Shown here: positions 1 through 8,319 of the stretch, piece after piece
Position numbering within the stretch: the stretch's first letter is position 1
Layout: each line of letters begins with the position of its first letter
NCBI RefSeq assembly: GCF_900106515.1
Contig: NZ_FNWF01000002.1
Span: 92,001-156,000, forward strand
Length of the DNA: 64,000 bases
Direction: 5' to 3'
Source of the DNA: Peptoniphilus lacydonensis
GTDB taxonomy: Bacteria > Bacillota > Clostridia > Tissierellales > Peptoniphilaceae
Translations under genes and position numbers: made by a program
Notes under the pieces: model-generated
What the model saw: the letters and a program-made list of their open reading frames with translations, nothing else
Told to the model about the DNA's origin: nothing
Database searches by the model: none

Positions 1-1
1 T

Positions 2-526
2 CCAAACAAATTGACACTTTTGAGAACTCTTATGGTTCCTATTTTTATAATATTTATGTATTTAGATTTTAATGGTTCAAGAATAATTGCAACTTTAATA
101 TTTGCGATTGCTTCTTTTACAGATTTTTTAGATGGATACCTTGCAAGGCGTGATAATTTAGTAACTAATTTTGGAAAATTTGCAGATCCTCTTGCTGACA
201 AAATTCTTGTATGCTCCGCAATGATTATGCTTGTTAGTTTTGATGAGATACCTGCATGGGCAGTAATTATAATAATTGCAAGAGAATTTACTATAACTGG
301 TTTTAGGATTATAGCTGCATCAGAAAATATTACGATAGCTGCAAGCCCCCTTGGAAAATTTAAAACTGTTACTCAACTAATTTCTAATATTTTACTTTTA
401 ACGGGAGTTCAATCTCTAAGACATACAGGAATGGGTATATTTTATTTAGCAGTTATTTTTACAGTAATATCCGGAGCAGATTATATTATTAAGAATAAAA
501 AAGTTCTTGATTTGGATAATATTTAA
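2..526 (+). CDS. pgsA: CDP-diacylglycerol-glycerol-3-phosphate 3-phosphatidyltransferase, 5'-truncated by window edge
   Basis: Makes phosphatidylglycerol phosphate from CDP-diacylglycerol and glycerol-3-phosphate in the membrane, the committed step to phosphatidylglycerol. The CDP-alcohol phosphotransferase signature is complete: D-x2-DG-x2-AR-x8-G-x3-D-x3-D, read as DFLDGYLAR followed by GKFADPLAD. Several hydrophobic helices follow. The frame is open to base 2 and reads PNKLTLLR before the first candidate start (TTG at 11). PNKLTLLR is the usual PgsA N-terminus, so the true start lies just outside the window. It is 8 bases upstream of cinA, in the clostridial/bacillar pgsA-cinA-recA order. 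Confidence 0.93.
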   Translation, partial: PNKLTLLRTLMVPIFIIFMYLDFNGSRIIATLIFAIASFTDFLDGYLARRDNLVTNFGKFADPLADKILVCSAMIMLVSFDEIPAWAVIIIIAREFTITGFRIIAASENITIAASPLGKFKTVTQLISNILLLTGVQSLRHTGMGIFYLAVIFTVISGADYIIKNKKVLDLDNI

Positions 527-534
527 GGTGATTT

Positions 535-1767
535 ATGAAAGCTTCAATATTGACAATAGGAAAAGAGATTTTAATAGGATCTATTTTAAACTCAAATTCA
601 AAATATATATCGGAAAAATTAACAGATATCGGAATAGAAATTATTAGACAAGTTTCTGTTGATGACAACTTAGATGAGATTGTAAGAGAACTAAATTATT
701 GCACTAAAAATTCTGATTTAATAATTATTAGTGGAGGTCTAGGTCCAACTGAGGATGATATTACAAAAGAAGCAGTGGCAAAATTTTTAAATAGACCCAT
801 CTATGTAGATGAAGAAGAAAAATTGAAAATGGAAAATAGATTCTCAAAGTATAGAAGTACAATGACTCCTAATAATTTAAAACAAGTTATGTTAATTGAA
901 GGCTCTGAAAAAATTGAAAACAATTGGGGTGTTGCTCTAGGAGAATCTATTGAATTTGAAGGTAAAAAAATAATTTTATTACCTGGTCCGCCTAATGAAA
1001 TGGAACCTATGCTTGACTTTTATCTTTCAAATAAATCTTTTACTGAAGATAATATAATCGTAAAATCAGTAGACATTATTGGTCTTGGAGAGTCTATAAT
1101 AGAAGATAGAATTAGAAAAATGAACTTTGACAGAAATGTAAGTATAAATACATTTGCTCACGGAACTTACACAGAAGTCAAAATAATTGGAAAAGATAAA
1201 GAAAAAGACATTTTAACTACATCAATTCAAAAAGTTGTAGAATCCCTTTATTCTGAATTTAATACTCATGTATATTCTGAAAATAATGAAGATGTATCTG
1301 AACAAATTGTTAGAATTTTGAGAAAAAATAATTTAAAAATTTCCTTTGCAGAATCAATTACTGGAGGAATGCTTAGTTCAGCAATAACTGATATAAGTGG
1401 GGCTTCAAAGGTCATGGAAACTTCTTTCGTTACTTATTCTAATGATTCAAAAAATAAAAATCTCTCTGTTCCTACAAAAACTTTAAAAGAGCATGGTGCC
1501 ATTAGTTATGAAACAGCTTATGAGATGGCAAAAGGAATAAAAAATAAATCTGGATCTAATATAGGTGTTGCAACAACTGGAGAGGCTGGGCCAAACTCTT
1601 CTGAAACTGAAGTTGGAAATGTATATACATGTATTTATTTTTCAGATGATGACTATTATGTTAAACATTATTTTTTTAATGGAGATAGAAATAAAATAAG
1701 AATGAGCACTGTGAATAGAGTATTATCACAAATACTTTTTGTTCTTAGAAAAAATTTTAAGGAGTAA
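535..1767 (+). CDS. cinA: CinA: competence/damage-inducible protein, nicotinamide-nucleotide amidase family
   Basis: Two-domain protein of 410 residues. The N-terminal half is a MoCF/CinA-type nucleotide-binding domain ([10 protein letters not shown] near residue 65, LPGPPNEM near 150). The C-terminal part (about 255-405) is a PncC-type nicotinamide mononucleotide deamidase domain with the AESITGGM motif. The usual GIAGP motif reads GEAGP here, a small departure. The family salvages pyridine nucleotides, and its competence link comes from co-transcription with recA. The ATG follows AAGGTGATTT. The gene ends 2 bases before recA, so the two are clearly co-transcribed. Confidence 0.93.
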   Translation: MKASILTIGKEILIGSILNSNSKYISEKLTDIGIEIIRQVSVDDNLDEIVRELNYCTKNSDLIIISGGLGPTEDDITKEAVAKFLNRPIYVDEEEKLKMENRFSKYRSTMTPNNLKQVMLIEGSEKIENNWGVALGESIEFEGKKIILLPGPPNEMEPMLDFYLSNKSFTEDNIIVKSVDIIGLGESIIEDRIRKMNFDRNVSINTFAHGTYTEVKIIGKDKEKDILTTSIQKVVESLYSEFNTHVYSENNEDVSEQIVRILRKNNLKISFAESITGGMLSSAITDISGASKVMETSFVTYSNDSKNKNLSVPTKTLKEHGAISYETAYEMAKGIKNKSGSNIGVATTGEAGPNSSETEVGNVYTCIYFSDDDYYVKHYFFNGDRNKIRMSTVNRVLSQILFVLRKNFKE

Positions 1768-1769
1768 AT

Positions 1770-2837
1770 ATGAAAAATAATAAAATTGATAACGAAAAAC
1801 TAAACAAAGAAAAACAAGATGCTCTACACAATGTTTTATCAAAAATTGAAAAACAGTATGGTGAAGGATCTGTCATGATTCTTGGAGATGATGTGAGGCT
1901 TGATATTGATTCTATACCAACAGGCTCTCTCGCTCTAGATATAGCTCTTGGCATAGGTGGTATTCCAAAGGGAAGAATTATTGAGATTTATGGACCAGAA
2001 TCTTCTGGAAAAACTACTTTAGCTCTTCATATGCTTGCTGAAGCACAAAAAATGGTGGGAACTGGAGCCTTTGTAGACGCTGAACACGCACTTGATCCTG
2101 GGTATGCAAAAAATTTAGGTGTAGATATTGAAAATTTAATTATTTCACAACCAGATACAGGAGAACAAGCTCTAGAAATTACAGAAGCTTTGGTTAGATC
2201 AAATGCTGTTGAATTAGTAGTTATTGATTCTGTTGCAGCACTAGTTCCTAAGGCAGAAATTGATGGTGAAATGGGTGCAACACAAATAGGTCTTCAGGCA
2301 CGACTTATGTCTCAAGCACTTAGAAAACTCACTGGAGCAATTAATAAGTCTAAATGTACTGTAGTTTTTATAAATCAACTTAGAGAAAAGGTTGGAGTAA
2401 TGTTTGGCAATCCTGAAACTACAACAGGTGGAAGAGCTTTAAAATTTTATTCTTCAGTTAGACTTGACATTAGAAGGTCAGAAAACATAAAAAAAGGTGA
2501 CGAAATAGTTGGAAATAGAGTTAGAGTAAAAGTTGTAAAAAATAAAATTGCTCCACCATTTAGACAAGCGGAATTTGATGTAATGTATGGGAAAGGTATT
2601 TCAAAAACAGGCAATATTTTAGATGTAGCTGCAGAAGCAGATATAGTAAAAAAAGCTGGAGCTTGGTATTCTTACGAAGAAGAAAGGCTTGGACAAGGAA
2701 GAGAAAATGCAAAAGATTATTTAGAAGAACATCAAGACCTTTTAGATGAAATTGAACATAAAGTGAGAGTTCATTACAATTTATTAGATGATGAAAATGA
2801 TGAAACTGCTTCTGAAAATTTTCTAGATGGTGAATAA
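1770..2837 (+). CDS. recA: Recombinase RecA
   Basis: DNA-dependent ATPase that forms the strand-exchange filament and triggers LexA self-cleavage. At 355 residues it has normal RecA length. Walker [10 protein letters not shown] is at residues 75-83, the Walker [15 protein letters not shown] region lies near 150, and the DNA-binding loop region [20 protein letters not shown] near 220. There is no intein. The C-terminus is acidic, as usual. It follows cinA by 2 bases and is followed within 11 bases by the SbcD-like gene, so RecA appears to head a recombination operon. Any LexA control must act upstream of pgsA/cinA, outside the window. Confidence 0.98.
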   Translation: MKNNKIDNEKLNKEKQDALHNVLSKIEKQYGEGSVMILGDDVRLDIDSIPTGSLALDIALGIGGIPKGRIIEIYGPESSGKTTLALHMLAEAQKMVGTGAFVDAEHALDPGYAKNLGVDIENLIISQPDTGEQALEITEALVRSNAVELVVIDSVAALVPKAEIDGEMGATQIGLQARLMSQALRKLTGAINKSKCTVVFINQLREKVGVMFGNPETTTGGRALKFYSSVRLDIRRSENIKKGDEIVGNRVRVKVVKNKIAPPFRQAEFDVMYGKGISKTGNILDVAAEADIVKKAGAWYSYEEERLGQGRENAKDYLEEHQDLLDEIEHKVRVHYNLLDDENDETASENFLDGE

Positions 2838-2848
2838 GGCGTGATTTC

Positions 2849-3823
2849 TTGAAATTACTTTATTTTACAGATACTCATATTAGAGGTACTAGTCCTCAAA
2901 ATAGACTAGATGATTATCACGAAACTTTAAAAGACAAATTAAATGAAATTTCTAATATTGTAAAAGAAGAAAAAATAGATTTTGTTCTACATGGTGGAGA
3001 TTTATTTGATAGGCCAGATGTTTCTGTCAGTATAGTTTCTGAATTTGCAAAGATATTTCAAGATTTTAAAGCTCCCATATATATAATAAGTGGGAATCAT
3101 GATATTTTTGGCCATAATCCTGATACATTAGATAGAACAATGCTTGGACTTTTGTGCAATCTTGGAGTTATGAATTTGGTAAATTATAAAAAAATAATTC
3201 TAGAAAAAGATATTAGAGTCCAACTCACTGGTTCGCCTTATGTTTATTCTATGGACGAAAAAGAAAATCGTAAAAATTACATTATTGATGAAGTCGATAG
3301 TTCTTGTAAATATTCTATTCATATGACTCATGGCTTTCTCATTGATAAACCTTTCATTAAAGAAGTTTCTCACACTTTAATTGATGATATAAAAGACACT
3401 AAAGCTGACATTACTTTAGCTGGACATTATCATTTTGGATTTAATACTGTAAAAATAGATAACAAATATTTTGTCAATCCAGGGGCTTTGATGAGGATTT
3501 CAAATTCTAAGGCGGAAATTTCACGAAAACCTAAAGTGAATATTATCACTTTAAATGATGGTATAAAAATAGAAAATAGATATTTAAAATCTGCTAAACC
3601 AGGAGAAGAAATTCTAGACAGATCCGAGATGGAAAGGCATCAATTTAAAGGTATAAAACTCGCTGAATTTAAAGAAATTATTGATTCTACTTCAGATTAT
3701 AGAAGTTTAGATATTTTTGATTTGCTTTTAAAAATATCTAAGAGCGAGAATATTTCTGATAATGTAAAAAAAGAAGCCTTAAAAAGAGTGGAAAAAGCTC
3801 AAATAGATGGAGCTGACTATTAA
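2849..3823 (+). CDS. SbcD/Mre11-like metallophosphoesterase (DNA nuclease subunit)
   Basis: Putative DNA-end nuclease of the Mre11/SbcD calcineurin-like superfamily, 324 residues. All metal-binding motifs can be read in order: D8-T-H10, G50-D51, GNHD at 82-85, H161 (THG) and GHYH at 192-195. The start is TTG at 2849 with AAGGCGTGA upstream; the GTG at 2841 runs straight into a stop. The stop overlaps the next gene by one base (TAATG), so it is translationally coupled to the ATPase gene. It is shorter than, and divergent from, canonical SbcD. Position behind recA and pairing with an SMC-like ATPase argue for a DNA-repair nuclease complex. Substrate is inferred. Confidence 0.85.
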   Translation: MKLLYFTDTHIRGTSPQNRLDDYHETLKDKLNEISNIVKEEKIDFVLHGGDLFDRPDVSVSIVSEFAKIFQDFKAPIYIISGNHDIFGHNPDTLDRTMLGLLCNLGVMNLVNYKKIILEKDIRVQLTGSPYVYSMDEKENRKNYIIDEVDSSCKYSIHMTHGFLIDKPFIKEVSHTLIDDIKDTKADITLAGHYHFGFNTVKIDNKYFVNPGALMRISNSKAEISRKPKVNIITLNDGIKIENRYLKSAKPGEEILDRSEMERHQFKGIKLAEFKEIIDSTSDYRSLDIFDLLLKISKSENISDNVKKEALKRVEKAQIDGADY

Positions 3824-5274
3824 TGATATATATAAAAAAAGTTGAACTTAATAATTTTCAGTCTCACGATTATACAGAAATGAGATTTGATCGAGGATTA
3901 AATGTAATTTTAGGAAATTCTGATGTAGGCAAAACTGCAATATTGAGAGCTATAAAATGGGCTTTATATAATGAACCTAAGGGTGACTATTTTATTAGAC
4001 AGGGAGAAAGAGATGTTTCTGTTAAAGTCGTTTTTTCCAATGGAGTTGTGGTTCAAAGAAAAAAGACGCCTTCAAAAAACTCTTATTATTTATTAGACAC
4101 TTCAGGAAATGAAAGGCTTTTTGAAGGATTTGGAGTTGACGTTCCAAAAGAAATATCTGATATTACTAATATGTATAAGGTGACTCTCGATAGTTCTAAT
4201 AGTAAAGTTATTTTAAATATAGCAGAACAACTTGATGGTCCCTTTCTTTTAAATGAACAACCTTCATTTAGAGCTTCTGCAATTGGAAGACTTCTTGGAG
4301 TAAATTATTTAGATGATGCTCTAAGAAGTGTTGTCAAAGATAATAAAAGAATAAGACAGGATATTGATTCTCTCAATTTATCTAAAAAAGAACTTGAAAA
4401 CAAAATAAAAGAATTTGAATATATTGAAAATTATAAATTAAAATATGAAAAAATTTTAAAAATTAGAAATAATATATATGAGCTTCAATCTAGATTGGAA
4501 AATGTTTCTCACTTAAAAAAGGTTTATAATACTAATAAAAGTGAAATAAAAGAGAATGTTAATTTAATTAACAAACTAAAGAATTTAGAGAATATAGACT
4601 TAATATATGAAAAACTTAAAGTATATACTTTGAAGAAAAATAATTTTGAAAATCTTTTATATAAATATAATAATACTGATACTGAAATTATTTCTGTAAA
4701 AAATGATTTAAATAAACTAAAAAACTTAGAAAAATATTCTGATGTTATACACGCCATAAATAGAAAAAAAGATAATTTGGCATTATACGAAAGTTTAAAT
4801 AAAACTTTTACTAAAATCTCTAAATCTATTTATAAGACAAATACTGAAATTGAAAATTTTAAAAATGCTGAAAAAATAGAAAATTTAATAAAAAAAATTG
4901 AAACTAATTTAAATGAATACTATTTAATTCATAATAATAGTGAAAATTTGAAAAAGATTCAAACTAGTTTAGACTGCGGAAAAGAATATATAAAGAATTT
5001 TACAAATAATGAAGCTTTAGATGAAATTTTCCAAAAGATTACTGCCAATGTATTATTATTAAATAGTTTAGAGAAATTATTAAATGATTTAGATAATAAA
5101 TCTATTGAAATTGAAAGAGAAAGAAAAACTATTAATAAACTAAATTATGATATAAAAAATAACACTGATATTTATGAAAAAACAATTTTAGATTTGGGAG
5201 TTTGTCCTTTTTGTTACAGTACTATAACTAAGGATTCAGCACAACATATTAAAAACCATTTGAGGAATGATTAA
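3823..5274 (+). CDS. SMC/Rad50-like ATPase, N-terminal half with helical repeats and terminal CPFC motif
   Basis: 483-residue protein that starts like the N-lobe of SbcC/Rad50. It has an NFQSHDYT segment, Walker A GNSDVGKT at 31-38, then about 300 helical residues. There is no Walker B, signature motif or H-loop, so it cannot be a complete ABC ATPase head. The helical part contains tandem units of exactly 47 residues, beginning at 251, 298, 345 and 392, with a degenerate unit at 197 that is 54 residues long. It ends with CPFC at 461-464, resembling a Rad50 zinc hook. Overlap with the nuclease gene and the following gene places it in one complex. A C-terminal head half is encoded at 5505-6164. 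Confidence 0.8.
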   Translation: MIYIKKVELNNFQSHDYTEMRFDRGLNVILGNSDVGKTAILRAIKWALYNEPKGDYFIRQGERDVSVKVVFSNGVVVQRKKTPSKNSYYLLDTSGNERLFEGFGVDVPKEISDITNMYKVTLDSSNSKVILNIAEQLDGPFLLNEQPSFRASAIGRLLGVNYLDDALRSVVKDNKRIRQDIDSLNLSKKELENKIKEFEYIENYKLKYEKILKIRNNIYELQSRLENVSHLKKVYNTNKSEIKENVNLINKLKNLENIDLIYEKLKVYTLKKNNFENLLYKYNNTDTEIISVKNDLNKLKNLEKYSDVIHAINRKKDNLALYESLNKTFTKISKSIYKTNTEIENFKNAEKIENLIKKIETNLNEYYLIHNNSENLKKIQTSLDCGKEYIKNFTNNEALDEIFQKITANVLLLNSLEKLLNDLDNKSIEIERERKTINKLNYDIKNNTDIYEKTILDLGVCPFCYSTITKDSAQHIKNHLRND

Positions 5275-5508
5275 ATGAATTACGAAGAAAATTTAAAGAA
5301 TTTAAAAGACCAATTAGATAGATTAAAAAACATGAAGTATAAGTCTGAAGCAAGACTTGAACAATTAAACACACAGAAGAAGGATTTGCTAGAAGAGATT
5401 GAAAAACTTGGTATAAAACCTGAAGATCTCGAGAGTGAAAGTGAACGTTTAAAAGACGAAATAGATAATCTATTTAAACAAGCCGATGATTTAATGCCTA
5501 GGTTGTGA
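5275..5508 (+). CDS. Small coiled-coil protein between the two ATPase halves
   Basis: A 77-residue protein made almost wholly of heptad-like charged helix (two stretches rich in L, K and E), without recognisable domains. It starts immediately after the stop of the upstream ATPase half and its stop overlaps the GTG start of the next gene. It is therefore locked into the same operon between the Walker A half and the Walker B half. I infer a structural third subunit of the SbcC-like complex, possibly supplying helix for the returning arm. No family is recognised. Confidence 0.75.
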   Translation: MNYEENLKNLKDQLDRLKNMKYKSEARLEQLNTQKKDLLEEIEKLGIKPEDLESESERLKDEIDNLFKQADDLMPRL

Positions 5509-6164
5509 TTTTTTTGGATTTAAAAGAGCTTGATTTAAAATTAAATAAATTAAACAATAAAATTGTAAGTGAAGAGGGCAAAGTAGAAATTTTAACTGAA
5601 CAGTTAAATAAAATCAATGATGAATTAGAAGAGAAGCAAAAATACGAAGATGTACTCACGCAAGTTTCACTTTTATTTCAGAAAACATCTGAATTTGCAA
5701 GAGAACAATCTAAAAGACAAATAGAAGATACTGTAACAAAATGTCTCCAATTTATTTTTGAAACTGATATTGAATTTTTAATAGAGCTTTCAGAATCTCG
5801 ATCTGTGCCTGTTGCAGAATTTTTTGTCAGAAGTAATTATCCAGAAGGGTACAGTGTCAAGACAAAACCTGAAATAGCAAGAGGTGGTGGAATTGTAGAT
5901 GTTATTTCACTTGCGCTTAGAATTGCTTTTGTTGAATTAAATCAACCAAAATTATCTGGTCCTTTAATTTTAGATGAACCTGGTAAGCATGTGAGTGATG
6001 ATTATATTTTTAATTTGGGAGAGTTCTTAAAAAAATCTAGCAATTTATTTGATAGACAAATAATTATGGTTACACATAATTCTCATTTATCTCAAATATG
6101 CGACAAAGCGTTTCAAGTTAAAAATAAAAAAGGTATAAGCGAAGTAAGTGTATATAATCAATGA
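5505..6164 (+). CDS. SMC/Rad50-like ATPase, C-terminal half
   Basis: 219 residues. A short coiled coil (about 10-75) leads into a C-terminal ABC/SMC head half: signature-like RGGGIVDVISLALR at 126-139, Walker B LILDEP at 154-159 followed by a D-loop-like KHVSDD, and H-loop H191 in MVTHNSH. Walker A is absent and is supplied by the gene at 3823-5274. GTG start overlapping the previous stop. The pair therefore reads as a naturally split SbcC/Rad50-type ATPase. The returning coiled coil is much shorter than the outgoing arm of its partner. Function in DNA repair is inferred from recA and SbcD-like neighbours. Confidence 0.8.
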   Translation: MIFLDLKELDLKLNKLNNKIVSEEGKVEILTEQLNKINDELEEKQKYEDVLTQVSLLFQKTSEFAREQSKRQIEDTVTKCLQFIFETDIEFLIELSESRSVPVAEFFVRSNYPEGYSVKTKPEIARGGGIVDVISLALRIAFVELNQPKLSGPLILDEPGKHVSDDYIFNLGEFLKKSSNLFDRQIIMVTHNSHLSQICDKAFQVKNKKGISEVSVYNQ

Positions 6165-6172
6165 TTTTAATC

Positions 6173-6201
6173 TTGACTTTAGTTAGTAAAATTGTTAATA
6201 T
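6173..6201 (+). promoter_or_regulatory. Sigma-A-type promoter of yerC
   Basis: TTGACT at 6173-6178, a 17-bp spacer, and TAATAT at 6196-6201, upstream of the yerC start at 6268. The -35 overlaps GACTTTAGTT, one base away from the AACTTTAGTT operators found between yneA and lexA; this may be chance. Confidence 0.6.
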
Positions 6202-6267
6202 ATTAGTGGAAATACTAATTGTTCATATATTTTAGTATATTTACTTTAAGTAGGAGGAGAAAGTGTA

Positions 6268-6579
6268 ATGATTTACGACTCAAAAATAAAAAGTAGAGAT
6301 GTAGATGGCTTATTTGAAGCTATTTTACTTTTAGAAAATGTAGAAGAATGTTATAGATTCTTTGAAGATATTTGTACTGTAAAAGAATTACAAGCAATTG
6401 CACAAAGACTAGAAGTTGTGAAATTACTTGTAAAGAATAAAACTTATCATGATATCGAAAATGAAACTGGTGCATCTACTGCCACTATTTCAAGAATTAA
6501 TAGATCTTTAAATTATGGGGCAGATGGTTATAAATTAGTTCTAACTAGACTTAATATATTAGACGAAGATGAAGAATAA
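6268..6579 (+). CDS. yerC: YerC/YecD family TrpR-related DNA-binding protein
   Basis: 103-residue helical protein of the TrpR-like YerC/YecD family, presumed transcriptional regulator with unknown targets. The helix-turn-helix part is visible around residues 55-85 (YHDIENETGAS then TATISRINRSL), preceded by the conserved LQAIAQRLEVVKLL stretch. ATG with a strong GTAGGAGGAGA ribosome site. It has its own promoter and an intrinsic terminator whose stem includes the stop codon, so it is a single-gene unit between the SbcCD-like operon and the convergent rqcH gene. Confidence 0.88.
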   Translation: MIYDSKIKSRDVDGLFEAILLLENVEECYRFFEDICTVKELQAIAQRLEVVKLLVKNKTYHDIENETGASTATISRINRSLNYGADGYKLVLTRLNILDEDEE

Positions 6580-6602
6580 GGGAAGCACCTTATTCTTTTT
6601 TT
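6574..6602 (+). terminator. Intrinsic terminator of yerC
   Basis: Perfect 8-bp stem GAATAAGG (6574-6581)/CCTTATTC (6588-6595), 6-base loop, then seven T. The yerC stop codon TAA (6577-6579) is inside the left arm. rqcH converges from the other side with its stop at 6601. Confidence 0.85.
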
Positions 6603-8319
6603 ATAGATTTATATTTATTGTTTTATAACTTGTGTAAGTAACAAGACCAGGTTTTTTTGCTGGGTGTCTTTTTACATTCATTTTAAAAGTGTAATCAACG
6701 GGGATATTTTGCGATTTAGAAAGAGAACTATATTTTGCTGCAAGTTTTGCAGCACTTAAAAGTGCTTTATTTGAAAACTCTCTATTATCATTTTTCAATA
6801 TCACATGAGAACCTGGGGCATCTTTAACATGAAACCAAAGGTCATTTTTATTTGCCTTTTTTAAAGTTAAATAATCATTTTGTATATTATTTTTACCTAT
6901 ATATATATCAAAACCATCATCTGTTTTTATTTTAATATAATTTTCTTTTGAATCTTTTTTCTTATTTTTCTTATTTTTATTTTTCTTTTTTAAATATCCA
7001 GATTTTTCTAATTCCTCGTAAAGTTCATCTATTTCATCAGGTGTTTGTGCAAAATCTATGTTTAAAAGTATAGATTTTAGATAATTTATTTCAGAGTTTC
7101 CCATTTCTATTTGTTCATTTAAAAAAATTGCTGCATTCTTAAGTTTTGAATATTTTTTATAGTATTTAGAAGCATTGGATGGACCATCTAATTTCGGATC
7201 AAGAGGAATTTCTATAGATTCCATTTCATTATAAAAATTTTCAACAACAACAGAATTATCTCCTTTTTTTATTTTATGAAAATTAGAAGATAATAAATCT
7301 GCATAGACTTTAAATTGCTCACGATTTAATGCAATATTTAATTCATTAGATTGGTTAGAAACTTTTTTAGATAGTTTATTAATTTGTTTGTTTATAGATT
7401 TTCTTAGCTCACTGCTTTTAGAACCTAATGAATCTCTTAAAAATTTAGAATTATAAAATTCTTCTAATAGAGAAGAGATACTATCAACCTTTATTTTGTC
7501 TTTAGCGCTAATTGATTCTAAATCAATTGAATAGAAGTCTTTAAAAATACCGTCTCTATAAATTTTTATTGGAGTAAAATTATTATTTTTAACTTCTCTA
7601 AAAATTTGCAAAAACGTATTATCTATATTAATTATTTCATTTTCAGATAGAGATGCTAAAGTCCTTTTAAAATCTATGTAACATCTACTTTCAATTTCTG
7701 TACACATTTGAGGACTTATACCAGTAAAAGACTTTATAAAAAAAGACTTTAAGTTCAAATTTTTTTCAGATTTTGTAATTACATTAGCAATATTTTCAGT
7801 TTTAGTTGGATCAAATCCATTTGATATATCTTCTGGATTATAAAATAGTCCTGGAAGAATTTCTCTTACTCTAGACACATTGAAATTCACTCTAATAAGA
7901 GAATCAATTATTTTTTTAGAATCGTTATCAATTAAAATAACATTTGAATGTTTTCCCATTAATTCTATAACTAAAGCTTTTTCACTAAATTCACCTAATT
8001 CATCCTTGGATTTAACTAAAATTTTTATAATTCTATCCATTTTATATTGGCAAACACTGATAATTTGGTTATTTTCAAGGTGTTTTCTAAGAAGCATACA
8101 AAAAGCTGGAGGATTTTGTGGACTATCAAATAATTCGTTACTAAAATACATTCTTGGACTTCCAGAAAGGGAAATAAATAGCCTCTTTTTTTCTCCATGA
8201 GCCCTAATATTTATAAGTAAGTCATTATTTTTTTGATATATTTTATCAATTCTTCCATTTACAATTTCATTTTTTATTTCATAAACTAAATTTTTTATAA
8301 CAGTACCGTCTAAAGACAT
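6601..8319 (-). CDS. rqcH: RqcH/NFACT family ribosome quality-control protein (former fibronectin-binding FbpA family)
   Basis: 572-residue Rqc2/NEMF homologue that binds stalled 50S subunits and recruits Ala-tRNA to add alanine tails to stuck nascent chains. The NFACT-N domain fills the first third, with the conserved D95-R96 pair matching the DR pair needed for Ala tailing. A long coiled-coil middle precedes a lysine-rich linker, and NFACT-R lies at about 480-570 (DLWFHVKDAPGSH at 493-505). Older annotations call this fibronectin-binding protein, but there is no signal peptide. ATG preceded by AGGTGATTAA. It stands alone. Confidence 0.93.
   Translation of the reverse strand: MSLDGTVIKNLVYEIKNEIVNGRIDKIYQKNNDLLINIRAHGEKKRLFISLSGSPRMYFSNELFDSPQNPPAFCMLLRKHLENNQIISVCQYKMDRIIKILVKSKDELGEFSEKALVIELMGKHSNVILIDNDSKKIIDSLIRVNFNVSRVREILPGLFYNPEDISNGFDPTKTENIANVITKSEKNLNLKSFFIKSFTGISPQMCTEIESRCYIDFKRTLASLSENEIINIDNTFLQIFREVKNNNFTPIKIYRDGIFKDFYSIDLESISAKDKIKVDSISSLLEEFYNSKFLRDSLGSKSSELRKSINKQINKLSKKVSNQSNELNIALNREQFKVYADLLSSNFHKIKKGDNSVVVENFYNEMESIEIPLDPKLDGPSNASKYYKKYSKLKNAAIFLNEQIEMGNSEINYLKSILLNIDFAQTPDEIDELYEELEKSGYLKKKNKNKKNKKKDSKENYIKIKTDDGFDIYIGKNNIQNDYLTLKKANKNDLWFHVKDAPGSHVILKNDNREFSNKALLSAAKLAAKYSSLSKSQNIPVDYTFKMNVKRHPAKKPGLVTYTSYKTININL

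Noticed and set aside
11-526. TTG at base 11 as the true pgsA start
   Set aside because: The frame is open to base 2 and the codons before the TTG read PNK, continuing the conserved PgsA N-terminus, so the gene is cut by the window edge.
1757-1954. Reverse-strand open frames inside recA, rqcH, relA, recJ and other genes
   Set aside because: They lie wholly inside strongly supported genes on the other strand, lack ribosome sites and have shadow-frame composition (S, F, I, L-rich). The same applies to opposite-strand frames at 7880-8200, 16377-16700, 36262-36576 and 48825-49112.
6601-8319. Fibronectin-binding surface adhesin
   Set aside because: There is no signal peptide or wall anchor. NFACT-N and NFACT-R domains and the DR pair identify an RqcH ribosome quality-control factor.
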